From Byssothecium circinans (Eukaryota; Ascomycota; Dothideomycetes; Pleosporales; Massarinaceae), in assembly GCA_010015675.1 (NCBI GenBank), contig ML976980.1:162218-223948 (forward strand): DNA of 61,731 nt. Direction: 5' to 3'. This document shows, one piece after another, positions 47,595 to 60,297 of this stretch (within the stretch, counting starts at the first letter, position 1; every line of letters begins with the position of its first letter). The notes below the pieces were generated by a model, which made no database searches, was not told where the DNA came from, and saw only the letters and a list, made by a program, of their open reading frames with translations. The translations under genes and the position numbers were made by a program.

Positions 47595-48054
47595 TGTTAC
47601 CAAGGGGTATACTTGCTAAGCCTAATCCGTGTGAGGGGAGGTTAGTTAGTGTATAGTGTATACGTTAGGTAGTATACTTTAGTAGTTTAAGAGGTAAACG
47701 TGTGAAAGTAACTAATTCTATAACTAACTATAAAATAACTAAGTATTAATCTAGGTAAGAGATGAACTATTAAAAGTTAACTATAAAGAATTAGAATTAG
47801 AAAGATAAAGGAAGTCCATCCAGTCTTTATACCGCTCATTCTGTTCCTTCAATGTGTCCTGCTCTGTATGCTCCGTCGGAGCACACGGAGCGCTGCTGCT
47901 CTCTCTGCTAAGAGGGAGCGCTTCATGCTCTGCCTGCCAAGAGGGAGCAGAGTTACGTGATCGCCGAGCCTGTCCTGCCCCGCGCTTCATCGTCCGATAC
48001 TCTCCCTGAGCGTATCGTTCCTGTGTGGCTACACACAACCATTGTCTTATAACA
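47595..48054 (-). repeat. 5' LTR (right), less mutated
   Basis: Bases 47811-48054 keep GC-rich sequence (CTCCGTCGGAGCACACGG), while the first 200 bases are moderately AT-shifted. Used here as the reference for the ancestral LTR. Confidence 0.92.
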
Positions 48055-49056
48055 AATATCTTAATAACAAAGCCAAACCTTAATATTTTCTTTTGAAATT
48101 TTAAACCTAGATAGGTATATATATATACTAATAGCAATTAAAATTTTAGAGCTATAGCTTACGTAATAAAATAGTTATTAACCTATATAGTACTAGTACC
48201 TAAAACTTACCTTATACTATAGATTAATACCTAAACCTTAGTATTATACTATATAACTTTTAGGACTTACTTATTAGTATATTAGTTAATAGCTATAAAA
48301 GACTATATAGCGTGCGACCTAGATTTAAAGCTAATATAAGAGGTAGAAGGTAAGAGGTATAAAAAGTTAGTAATCCTTTTAAATAAAGTTATATATACTA
48401 GATATCTTTACTTCCTTCTTAAGAGGAGAATACTATATATTAAATAAAGCTATATATAAGTTTAAAGTAAGTAATTACCTTTAAAACTAAAAGATTTAGC
48501 CTAGTAAGTATAGGTTTATATAAAAATCCTAATACTACCTTATAATATAGCTTATATAAGCTATTTTCTAGTAGCTAACTATTTATATTACTACTATATA
48601 TATATATAAAGTTTATTAAAAGAAAAGAAGTAAGAATACCTAGCTAGATAAAATATTTATTTATATTTTTCTAATTTTAGGAATCTCTACCCTCCCTATG
48701 CTAATTCTCTAATAGGTCTAGGCTACACGCTATAATTTTAGTACTAATAGGTGTATTATATATATATAAACTAGCTCTAAAGTTATTATAACTTATTTAG
48801 CTAGTTTAGTAGGTATTTATACGCTATATACTAAAAGTAGCCTAGTATTCCTTATACCTATATAGCTTACTAAGCTATTAGAAATCCTAGAATTTTTTTT
48901 TATAATCCTTTTAATCTATATTATATATATCTGTATTTAAAATTTTAGCTTAATAGCTCTTATATTTAAATTGTTATTAAAGGTTGAATATTTGATTTTC
49001 TGATGCCAAGCTTTTGGGCGGTTCGGTGGGGTGGGCGGTTCGGTGGTGCTTTACGT

Positions 49057-50287
49057 TATAGATATGCATCTGCCTCTTTTAGTACTCTCTTATAGATGCA
49101 CATTTAAGGAGTTATGTATTTTCGACGTGCTGTTGTGTTTTATCAACGAGCGCTGCTACGACGGAGTAGGCCGGGGTTGAAACCTTGTGCTGAGCAGAGC
49201 ATGCAAACATTTCCGGCAACGCAATAGATAAGAAACATGTTTACTGAGGTTATGGCAGAAAAGTTCCAAGTCGCACGATGACTTGCAGGCAGTCACCTCT
49301 TCAATTCAACTTAGTTGCTGCTTCAGGCCGCGCGCGGGGTGATGCTATTCGCCACGACCGTAAATTCTCGCATTGAATAGTCCCCAAAGTTCACATTGTA
49401 GCAAACCGCTCTGCAGGAATGCATCGCACCGAAGCCATCAGCGTTTGCTCAACGATGCCTCCGCAGATGAGTCCCATCGCACACAACCGACAGCGCACGG
49501 ACGTGGTGCAGATCTAGGCTCGTGGTGTTCCATATCTGTGCAGCCGTAATGTGATACCTCAGCCTCCACCCACTCAGGAGGTGAATGAAGTGGTGGTGGA
49601 AGCGGTGATGAAGTGGGCGGTAAGAAAGCGCGACCGTAAATCAAACAGAACGAACGGGCCTGTTCACAACTTAATAAAGCCATCAAAGCCGGTAATGAAA
49701 GCGAACACGTCTGCTTGCGCCAGTAAGCACATTATTAGCTCGCTTTAGAAGACAGGGGTCGCGCATTTAGTTTAGCGTCTCCAGCTCGACCAGACCTCAT
49801 CTCCATACTTCCAGTACGCTTCACAGTCACCGCGTCTCCAGCGTCATCGCCAGCTCGCCCGCCGACACTGCTCTGCAGTCGTCATTGTCCGCCTCCTTCT
49901 CATCGCCCTGCACCAGCCTCACCCGCTCGCTTCACTTCATTGTTCGCCGTCCGCCGCCACTTCGACCTGAGTCGTTTTGAGTTTCAAGGACAACGACTGC
50001 CCAGCACGCGCCTCCGGTCATTCTCATTTTGGCGACTCATAAGGTATGATGCGACTGCCCTGCCAACGCTTCACTCACCATGTTCTGATTTGACTGACCC
50101 GTTCGGCTATCAGGCGCTCCCGCTCCCACTCTCCGGACCCCTCGTTTGGATACCTAGTACTCCCCGAGCTTCGCCTCAGCCCGTCCCTCGCCGCAACCCT
50201 TCACCGACATCTCCTATCGATTAGAAGATCCTATCTTCTAGCTGCTACCTGAACAAGCAACTACCGAAACAAGCCAACCAGAGCACA
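49057..50287. other. CDC42 upstream region
   Basis: 1.23 kb of GC-normal sequence starting immediately after the transposon end. It contains the CDC42 promoter and a long pyrimidine-rich leader (about 49790-50280), probably with a leader intron. No gene is recognised. Confidence 0.5.
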
Positions 50288-51191
<904 letters not shown>

Positions 51192-52114
51192 AGGAGGCGG
51201 AACAGCAGTGAATCTTCAATTCTGAATCAATCTTTACAGGCCTGGCGTGATTTCGGATACCTTGTGGATTGCCGGCGCCCATGGGTAGCGATCTTCTACA
51301 CCTCTTCTTTCCAATGCAACTTGTTTGCTTATCTCAAAGCCGTGCATAGCACGGTTCTCGTCATGCGGTGCTTCAAATGTGCTTTTTCCAGCGAAGTTGC
51401 CGGCCGTGACTTGGGTGAGAGGAGCGGTGACGGTCACTGGTAAGTAAGAGACTACTGGTATGGCTTCGGGCGGTCAGATGCCGGGCGTGAAGCGGCAGGC
51501 ATGGTAGTATAAAACTCTTCTTTGTTTCAGTCTCTATTCTATCTCCATCTCATCTTTACTTATCAGTTAGCATGGGAGAGGCCAGCATAGCTGGCGGACC
51601 TCTTGCTGTCAGCCGTGCATACAAAATGTCTTTCCCTCAATCTTCGTTTCGTCTCCATCTCATTTTCACCCTTGCCTTTGGCACTGGAGCGTTTGTTATG
51701 AAATTGCGCCTGCCGTATCGGGGCTGCGTTGCCTGGGCGCGAGATCGAAAGGTATGGAACCGCGGTGACGGGCGGTCGAGTGAGCGACGCAGTCAAACAA
51801 AATTTTCTGCGCCCTCGACTTCTTCTCCTCTCCACCACAACTAACATCGCAGGGCTCGCTGCTTGCTCCGGCTGGCAGTATTTGCATGAAAGTTGCGGTC
51901 ACTGACAATCAAACAGAGAAGAAGTTTACCACGATTACGCACGAACATAGTTGGAATTGTTGGAGCCTACGATCTTGAGCTGCTAATGCTGTTGCAGTCG
52001 TTTGAGCCGTCATAGTATACGCTGTATGTCGACCCCGCCCACTCTCGCAGCTGATGGAGCTCTCACTGACACTTTGCTGACCACCCTATTTGAGTTAGAG
52101 TTGGGTTGGTCGTG
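51192..52114. other. Intergenic between CDC42 and the low-complexity protein gene
   Basis: The CDC42 3' flank and the promoter/leader of the next gene. A CT-rich stretch at 51525-51560 precedes a 90-residue frame (51572-51844) that lacks recognisable features; I do not call it. Confidence 0.45.
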
Positions 52115-55100
52115 ATGGAGTCGTCGTCTGCTTCTCGCAAGCGGATGCCGGCGCCGCCGCCGATTGAGGTGCCCGAGCCATACCTCTCGCATCAGATTAG
52201 ACCCGGCCCGAATGCTTTCGCCATCAGAGAGCATGAGCAGCGTGAGAAAGAGAAGCGCAGGGAGCGTAAGCAGCGCGAGAAAGAGGAGCGCAAGGAGCGC
52301 AAGAGAGCCCTCCAAGACAGCCGCATAGAGGCCCTTCATGAAGCCTCCACCGCCCTCATCAACGACATCTGCAGTGGCAAAGTCATTCCGCGTGCGCTCT
52401 CAGAGCCTGCTTCTCCCAACCCACAGACCGCCACCACCACATTCACCGACTTGATGAAGCGAGCGGAGAGAGCGTCGCCTGAGAAGTCTCTGCACTCGAT
52501 GGGTTCGGCTTCGGCGCAGATTGCGTCTCGTGCTCATTCGACACAGCCAGACGACAGTACAGAGCGGCTTGCTGCCATCAAGCAGAAGCAATATGAGCAG
52601 CTGTTTCAGCCCGAGAAGGATCCACGCACCAACCGCGCGAAGATGGAGGGACCGAAGGAGCCGAAACTGTTCAAGTTCATGAACCAAGTGCCCGACACCC
52701 CGAAAGACGGTAAGTACCTTCACACTGATGAACATGTCTTCATTCACTAAATCACTCAGGCAAACCGGCCGAAGTCCTCATTCAGAAGACGGATCTGAGG
52801 GACAGGCAGTCCAACATGAGCAAGACCTCGCTTGCTACGAATGCGAGCCATAGAACCCCAAAGAAGAAGCTATTTGGCGTAAGCATGCCATCGTTCAATC
52901 TGTCCTCTTCAGTGCCCAAGAATGTTCCCCCGAAGGCAGCTCAGATGCTTGGCACCACAGATTCGGCGTCCAAGGCACGTGGGAAGATGGCCGCAGGCAA
53001 ATTCTTGGGTGCCTTCAAGACACCACGATCCAACACCGCCAGTTCGCTTGCAACGAAAGTGCATAAGTCTCCCCCAGCGGCAATTTTGCCTCCCAAAGTC
53101 TTCACGCCACACACTCGAACTCATCGCTCCCGTGGCAGCTACAGTCGAACCAGCTTTAGAGGACCTGGTGCTGCTTACCGCATGGGTCAGAGGCGTGCAG
53201 CGTCTCCCAGGAAGCCGATTCCCTTTACACCCGCCCAGGAAGCATACAAGCGGTCCGATGATGGGGTATCCGCCTATATGCGGCGTCTAGACTTGGCGGC
53301 TCGTACTGCGCGTGAAGACTTGATGTCCAAGCAATCGACCCCCCTTACACCTGCCCACGCAGCAGACAAGCGGTTCGATGGTACGATGCTGTCCCATACT
53401 CCGCGTGCAGACTTGCCGTCGTCCAAGCGGCCGATCTTGTTCGCTCTCTCGCCGAAGACTGATGTGCCGTTCGGCGGTCGTCAGATCACAGACACTGAGC
53501 GCTTTGGCTCTCACGCATCCAAGCCGCCGACCCCCCCTGAGAAAGACACTCCTCTCTTTGCGGGTTACAGGTCTGGGATAGAGCAGGTGACTGGCGCAAC
53601 CCATGACGCAAACGAAGAGGAGCAGATCGATGAGGAGAATCGCACAAGGGCACATCGCCTCAAGGCACCCAAGATGCTTGATCCCAACGCAAACGTCGAA
53701 GACTATCCGCAATTCCGCCCACTCCCAAAGAAGAAGATTGGACTGGTTACCAGCGGTCATGCCCAACTCGTTGCGAAGACGCCTCTCCAATCGGCATACC
53801 CAGCGTTCGACTCTGTTAGTTCCCTGTCGTCTACGATGAGCTATCGCGCCCTGGAGCCGCTTCCACCGCCTGGTCCGGTTCACGACCCAGGCCCTCGAGG
53901 TAGTAAGGGGTCTGAGTCTTCATCCTCGTACGGAGAGACGCCTGAGGTTTCGCGCCGTCCTTCAATAAATGGTGATTGTCCATCAGAACTGCACACCCCT
54001 CACGAGAGGGCTCCGCCGCCCACCCCCACGAGCACCAAGTTCAGTGTCGGCGAGCAGCTAGAGTATCTGCAGTCCAAGGCCTGCGTTCCTCCCAAGGTCG
54101 CTGCAGCAAAGAAAGCCTCGGAAGACAGTCCTGAGCTTCTGCGAGCGGCCGTCTACGTGCCGCCGGCCAAGGATGTGACTGCGCCTATCAAGGAGACGAG
54201 CGACGGTTTGCAACCCACTCTGCTTCTTCCGACTATTTACGTGCCTCCCGAGAAGAAGAAGATGGGGATTTCCATGGCCCAAGCAGAGAAAGAGAAGGAG
54301 AGCGATAGCAGCGGCAACGTTGACAAGGTATGTGACAGTCGCTCTTTCCTCAACACAAACAGTGAAAGCAACAGCCCCACCTCGCGCAAACGGGCAGTCG
54401 CGCCTGTGGTGCCTGCTTCGGCCTCGGCCTCGCTATCACCTTCACATGTTTTGTTCTTCGCTTCTTCATCTCTCACCTTCACTTCGCTAACGCCGCCAAC
54501 ACAGACCAATATCAAGCTCGATATCAAGCTCGCCGGCACTCCGCGACCGTCGACCGCACAGTCTGTTCGCTCGGCTCCAGCCACGACTGAAAATCCCCTC
54601 AAGGCAAAGGAGATTCGCAATCCTGCACCTTTACGACTCGAGACAATGGACCCGCCCACAGTTCATAGCGCATCGTCTGCGCCCCATAGGGAGCAGGCCC
54701 ACGGCGCTCACACTACGGATATGAAGCCGCTACATGTTCGCAACAACAGCCAGCCCTGCTTCCGAGGCGGTCTTCAAGTCGAGCATTCGTCGTCGCAGCT
54801 CACGGACATTCTCAACGGTGTAAGTCCTTCTAGGAACAGCTTCTACCGGTTCCAGCCACATTGTCCCAGCGCTGTGCCAAGCCCTCTCCATCGAGCTCCG
54901 AGCCAACCAAGCCAGGATCGCGCGCCGACGAGTGTTAACGGAGCGAACGGATTTGGTCACACTGCCATGCAGCGCCAGTTTCCGGTAGGCATGGATCCCG
55001 CGAACGGACATGGTCAGAACGGTGTGCAACAGCCTCAGACGTCGGCAGCTACGAACACACCCTCTGCAAACATGCCAACCCCCGGTCCGCCGGGCTCAGC

Positions 55101-55824
55101 GGGTTCTGTCATGAGCGTTAGGCCGGATCTGAACATGAACGATCACTTCTACATGACCAATGCCCACATCGACACGGTGGCCATGTACATACACGACCAT
55201 GTGGCTGCTTCTTCTAGAGCGGACCAGACGGTGATCTCGACCAAGCATGATCAGCTGTTGACCACGCTAGGCCAGCAATTCGACGATGTCAAGTCCCACC
55301 TGAACTCTGTCAGCGAGAAGGCTGACCACAGCTCCAATCAGACGCACAATCTCAGCGTGCAATTGGACAGGCTGTTCGAATTTGTCAAGACCAAGGTTAT
55401 TGAGTCTCTTCAAGCCCAGATGGAGAAGTCCGCGGGCATGGAGCAGAGCATCAAGGAGCTGCAGAAGTCATTGAGCGATCTTCAAAAAAATTCATCTTTC
55501 CCCAGTCCACAGGGTCTCCAGCCGAACTTTACGTCCCCCAACAACCGCCCTCACACCTCATCCAACGGGTTCTACGGCGAGGCACCATCCAACCTCGCGG
55601 GCACCCCAGAGACTAGGCGTTATGGAAACAACGGTTACTGGCCTCGTGCTTCTCCCGGTACTGGCAGAGAGCAGGGCAACCCTTTCGCCCACAGCAACCC
55701 ATACAACAACAGCAACAATGCTTCCTATGGCAGCAACGGCATGGCTGGTGGTATCCCGGGCTATGGCTACCCGCAGGGCTCAGACCAGCAGTATGGCGGC
55801 TACCCTCAGGGTCCGTCCAAGTAA
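52115..55824 (+). CDS. Large low-complexity coiled-coil protein of unknown function
   Basis: Exon 1 is 52115-52709 and resumes at 52760 after a 50-nt intron. The frame then runs to 55824 (1219 residues). A probable second intron at 54328-54504 (GTATGT donor, GCTAAC branch, ACACAG acceptor) is 177 nt, stop-free and in phase, so the spliced protein would be 1160 residues. The N-terminus has a charged helix (EHEQREKEKRRERKQREKEE). Most of the body is Pro/Ser/Thr/Lys-rich with short linear repeats such as VYVPPAKD/IYVPPEKK and FTPAQEAYKRSD/LTPAHAADKRFD. A coiled coil lies near the C-terminus (QQFDDVKSHLNSVSEKADHS to QKSLSDLQKNS), followed by a Gly/Asn/Tyr/Gln-rich tail. I do not recognise the family. 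The start is the first ATG in frame. Confidence 0.8.
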
Positions 55825-57132
55825 GGTCACGCGAGTATGGTGCGCTTCGATCGTAGTGTCTGGATGATGGTGTTTTTTGTGCACGCTGACAAAACTCACC
55901 CCGGGCTACATTGGAAAGTTTGGACGATTGAAGGCCCACTTGTTTTGTACGTTGATGGTTTTGCATGGTTCAGGCCAGTTTAGGGTCTGAATGGATGAAA
56001 AAGTGATGGAATCCCGGACGATGTACGATACCATCCGACCGGCTTTCCTCTGATGCGTCTTCTGGCCTGCTACTGCCGGGCTTTGTCGTTCTGCTACGGC
56101 AATGCTTAGCACCGGTAGCGATAGGTTCGGAGTTCACGGACGAGCGATTGGTACACGACTTTCACACGACGATAGGCTGGATTAGTAGTTTTCTGAGCGA
56201 TCGGGACTGGATAGGAGTCGTCTCTTCGGCTCCTTTGGTGGTATTCGGCAGCTCACAAGGCGAAGGACAGCTATCAATGATCAAGCAGAAAATGCAGGTG
56301 CTAGGAAAATAATGGCGGAATATGGATGGCGGGCTAGTCAAATAGATGCTCATGCGTGTTACTTGCATCTGCATACCGCGCCTAATCTTAGCAAGCAACC
56401 TAGGCCTGACCAAAACATCGTGCCCCAATGCCCATCGCTTATAGGCTGTGTTTCGTGGTTGCCTGCTTCTATGATCCCAGCTGATTGCTCTGCTCGACAG
56501 CGAACTTGATGACATCGCGGATGCTGATTCCATCAACCCGACCAAATTTCGCCAAAGCACAGTGTTGCCCACCTGCAGTTGCTGTTATATCCCTCATTCC
56601 ACTCGAGTATCGATGTCAAGATAGGCTTGCGCTGTCCGACCAGTGCCAATCGTTTTTGCTGGACGGAACCAATCGAGTCTCGAGGGATCGGATGGAGCAC
56701 AGACGGCCCAGGTGCACCCGCATCACGGCGAGCGACACGGTGCCGTTGCGTTGCAGCGTAACCACCTACTACCGTAAATTACTCAGTCGCCATCGGATGA
56801 TAAGCAGGAGGGACAAGTGATGCTAGGAAAGCAAGTGACTTGTACCGTGGGTTACTGTACTGTCGCTCTTATAATGTATTTTCGAGAAAACACACGTTAG
56901 CATAAACAGGCAAAAACAGATTCCAGAAGTTCACCATTAGGACCGAGCAGAATACTGCTAATAGTATCGAGAGCGTTGTAATTCAACCACGCGTCATCTC
57001 AAGCACACCTTTAACCATCTGTACATTTTCACAAAGCCCATGAGAAAGAAGATATTGATAAGGCTCCCCAGATCTCACTGCATCACCGAACCCGTAGGAA
57101 ATGTTCCTCACCCACAACCGTGGGCATAACAG
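55825..57132. other. Intergenic, convergent 3' region
   Basis: 1.3 kb between convergent genes. Only shadow frames are present (56312-56820). No gene, tRNA or transposon end is recognised. Confidence 0.45.
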
Positions 57133-57924
57133 CTATCCCATCTTCTCCGGCACACCTTTACTCACCACACACCCTCCACTCCCTTCCCTTGGCATATACT
57201 CCTCATACTCCGCCTTCATCCCCAGCACCAACCTCCCCATCCAATAGCACAACCCCTGCACCAACATAGCAATAGGATAATAACTCCACCACATAATTTC
57301 GTACGTCCACCGGGGCTCCCGCCCATCCCAATGCCACGGATGAGCCAACCACCACAAGTACGGCGCGTTGATACACCCATACTCCACGTAGAAGTCGTGC
57401 GTGCTGCGCATCATCTGGATCTGCACCCACAGCAGCTTCGCAACCATGTAGTTCCGGGCCCGCGGCGAGAACCCCAGCATGATGTACAGGAGTTGGATCC
57501 AATACGGCGTGGACGCGAGCGTCGGGTACAGGTCCGCGTCGAGCGTCGCGCCGCAAACGTTGCGCATGAGCGCGGATTGCGAGGCGCCGGCTTCGAGGAC
57601 GGCTACGCATTCCTTGTCCTCGTTGAGCGGGCGGAAGTTGTGGTGGTCGCCTGGCGTGAATGTGTGCGAGCTTCCGGGACCGAATGCCTCGCTTCCAGAT
57701 CCTTTGCCAGGAGGGCCTTTGGAAGTAACCACAAGTTGGTCCTTCAATGCGGTTATTCGATTGCACGCTACGGAGTCGTCGGTGTGCCAGTGAAGCGGCG
57801 CTTTCCAGCCACTGTTTGCGGGGACCGTGATCTTGATGTGCGTAGCGTCGAGGATGTCGAAGTGGACTGGTGGGTCTGGCAGTTCGAACGAGGTCTGCGA
57901 GCTTCTATCGGGTCGTTGAGACAT
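57133..57924 (-). CDS. Cupin-like protein with C-terminal hydrophobic segments
   Basis: Single exon, 263 residues. The N-terminal half looks like a small beta-barrel: PVHFDILDATHIKITVPANS, then WKAPLHWHTDDSVACNRI with a HWH metal-site-like motif, a GPPGKGSG loop and FTPGDHHNFRPLN. The C-terminal half has hydrophobic segments (YWIQLLYIMLGFSPRA and WWSYYPIAMLVQGLCYWMGR) that may be membrane-associated. Similar cupin-like proteins occur near fungal secondary-metabolite genes, but no such cluster is visible here. Substrate and function are unknown. Confidence 0.75.
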   Translation of the reverse strand: MSQRPDRSSQTSFELPDPPVHFDILDATHIKITVPANSGWKAPLHWHTDDSVACNRITALKDQLVVTSKGPPGKGSGSEAFGPGSSHTFTPGDHHNFRPLNEDKECVAVLEAGASQSALMRNVCGATLDADLYPTLASTPYWIQLLYIMLGFSPRARNYMVAKLLWVQIQMMRSTHDFYVEYGCINAPYLWWLAHPWHWDGREPRWTYEIMWWSYYPIAMLVQGLCYWMGRLVLGMKAEYEEYMPREGSGGCVVSKGVPEKMG

Positions 57925-58357
57925 GGTGAGAATTAGGACACCTCTGAGTAGTGCCTAAGTAGACTCATTCTCCACCTTCATTCATCGTTGCTTATATTCC
58001 TCGAGGCTGCATGCGTGACGTCATGCGGCGTGGGCAACACCGCAGCTGTGCAACCAGGTGTAGCTGTGCCCCATAAGGGGGGTTTCCCAAGCCTGATATG
58101 AACCTTGATATGAAACTTGCTAATTGCTTAGCTAATGTAGGGGGCGTGAGGCGTTAATAAGTAATTAAGTCTATATTAGAGAGGTTTCCTAAGAGTCTAT
58201 ATTAGCACTTACGTAAAGTACTACTATATAGCTAATTAAGTAAGGTTACTACTAAAAGTATCCTATCTTACTATAATATTAAGTAAAAATAGATACTTAT
58301 AAATAACGCGCTATTATTAGATTAATTACTTAGCTATATAGCTTATAATATTAAATA
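57925..58357. other. Promoter of the cupin-like gene and border of the second AT-rich block
   Basis: GC-normal to about 58110, then strongly AT-rich. At 58211 a lone ACGTAAAGTACTACTATATA sequence looks like a fragment of the TIR family. Confidence 0.5.
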
Positions 58358-60208
58358 ACGTAAAGTACTACTAAACTACCTATACTACTAAACCGCCTAC
58401 AATTCCTTGGTAATACTAACTTACTTAACTTTATCATCATTATTGTCTGTATTGCTACTTAATATAATAAACTAAGTACTAGCCTCTAACTTAGAAGAAC
58501 CCTCTTTATCTACTTAATATATTCTCGCGTTATGCCTAGCCTTACTATAGTTGCTGCAGTAGCAAATACCTAGTTATTATACTTTGTATTTACCTTCTAC
58601 CCTTACCCTCTTATAGTTCTAAATAGTTCCTAATAGTTTAGAACTAACCTAGTCTACTATAGGACTAAACTCTATAGTACTACCCTTCTAAAGATACTTA
58701 CGTTTATATATTTTATACTTAGTTACTACTGTAAGTTGCTTTTTAAGCACTTTAATACGTAACTTTATAAGCGTAGTATTATATAGCACTAACTTAGTAC
58801 CTTTAATAAGCTATAAAAGCCTATCCTACGCTATTTATAGTAACTAAGTAATAGAATTATATATAAACTTTAACTATAAGCTAAATTCACGTATATTACT
58901 TAGAGTCCTTAATAGCTATAGCGTCTCTAGTAGTAGAGGTCCTAGTAGGGTATATATACGTATATTAAAGTAATTAAGTACTACCTACGCGTTTAGAGGG
59001 ACTAGCCCTATTACCTTAAAGGCCTTTTAATAGTTCTAAACTATAAACACGCTTAAAAATATATCTTTAAAGGCTAGTAAGAATACTTCCTTATTAACGT
59101 AGCAGACATATTATTACGCTAAGCCCTAAATAATATTAGAGTACTTGCGCCTAAGCGGCGAGAAACATACTATATTAAGTAGCTAGAGGATGTGTAACGA
59201 GTATAGTAGTATATAGAGTATAAAGATCTTATTATTATAATAATAATCCTTAAAATCTTAATTAAGGTAGCTTTTGTAGCTATCTAAAATTAGCAACTAA
59301 TAGACGCTAATAGTTCTCGCCTTTATATGCTTATTAAAGTGCTTTAACTATATAAGACTAAGCTTATTAGTTATCTATCTATTCTCTAAGACTAAGAGCT
59401 TCTAATTACGTAGTATATTAGCTTCCTAGTACTATAAAGAGATATAGACGCATCCTTTATATATAATAAATAGCGGGGTAAATATACTATTTAAATATAT
59501 ACTCTAGATATCTGTCACCTACTCCTTATTGCCTAGCTAAACTATTGTAGGCCTTTCTTACTTCTCTAAGCTAGTAACTACTTTTATAGAGCTAATAATA
59601 CCTATCTAAAAGCTAGTCTTATTAAAGTTATATATATTATTATTATATATGCTGTACTTTGCTTTAGTATCCTATATAAGCTTAAACTATACGCTAACTA
59701 CCTTAGGATCTTCCTATAGTACTTTCTAATAGTCCTTTAAATAGTTCTAAACTATTTATAACTATTCTAAATAGTTTATAAACTATTCTACCTAATTAAT
59801 ACCTACTTTCTTACTACCCTACTCGCGTAGTAGTTTATTTGCTATATCTAACACTTCGTCTAATATAGGCGCGAATCCTCGCAAATCAAGGTTAAGGATG
59901 TATAGGATAAGTGTTTCCTGCTTAGTTAAGGATAGTTTTAAATAGTTTAGTACTATTTCTAGTCGAAATAGTATTCCTTTAGCATATTTAGTAAAGACGT
60001 AAGGCTTAACGTTAAAGGCCTTAGTAGCACTTTAATAGCTTTAGAATTAGCCTCTATTGTATACGCTAAGGGCAAGCTGTAGTCTACCTTTATATTAGAG
60101 TTATTTAGACCTTTATTATTAAGGCATTTTTATGTTAAAGATAGAGTTAGTATTACTAAGGAATCATAGGCAGTTTAGTAGTATAGGTGGTTCAGTAGTG
60201 CTTTATAT
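58358..60208 (-). mobile_element. Fot1/pogo-type DNA transposon with decayed transposase
   Basis: TA-flanked, 1851 bp, the expected length for Fot1-like elements. The ends are ACGTAAAGTACTACTAAACT and, inverted, ATATAAAGCACTACTGAACC, each with two 17-bp units. On the minus strand the transposase shows a CENP-B-like helix-turn-helix stretch (LILYILNLDLRGFAPILDEV near 59830-59890, then ANKLLRE and an EDPK block near 59700) and a DDE block AKYSIYNNNIYNFNKTSF near 59600-59660 (from NFDETGF). Stops are frequent, with TA-rich replacement sequence typical of RIP. Confidence 0.85.
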
Positions 60209-60297
60209 TATACCTTATATTAGCTCTTATTATTTTTTAGTAATTAGCTAAGAAGCCTTAGTAGCTATATAAGCCCTATTAATAATTTAGCCTTATA

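Larger units (their letters stand above)
39630..48054 (-). mobile_element. Chromodomain Ty3/gypsy LTR retrotransposon, RIP-decayed
   Basis: Two 460-bp LTRs (39630-40089 and 47595-48054) begin TGTTA and end TAACA (the left copy begins TATTA by a G-to-A change) and are flanked by a 5-bp target duplication, AATAT (39625-39629 and 48055-48059). Coding order on the minus strand is gag, protease, reverse transcriptase, RNase H, integrase and chromodomain, which defines a chromovirus-type Ty3/gypsy element. A purine tract (AAAGAGGGGGA in minus orientation) abuts the left LTR. A 939-bp TIR element sits inside it at 41143-42081. Confidence 0.92.
39565..49056. mobile_element. TA-flanked TIR element (non-autonomous Fot1/pogo-like), split by a retrotransposon
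   Basis: The left end is at 39565 (ACGTAAAGCACTACTAAATC) and the right end at 49056 reads inversely ACGTAAAGCACCACCGAACC. Both are flanked by TA, the target duplication of Tc1/mariner-pogo elements. Removing the gypsy insertion (39630-48054) and one AATAT duplication leaves about 1.06 kb. The interior (48060-49000) is AT-rich with no transposase and is closely related, in reverse, to 61083-61731. The left end carries C-to-T changes; the right end is nearly intact. Confidence 0.85.

Noticed and set aside
51563..51908. Overlapping 70-94 residue frames between CDC42 and the next gene
   Set aside because: No recognisable domain, no splice context, and composition like a leader region.
54829..54878. 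A 50-nt intron starting GTAAGT in the low-complexity protein gene
   Set aside because: Removal shifts the frame into an early stop, whereas the unspliced frame stays open to the C-terminal coiled coil.
57203..57936. Long overlapping frames on both strands at the cupin-like gene
   Set aside because: GC-rich third positions create shadow frames; only the 263-residue frame has domain-like features and a clean start.
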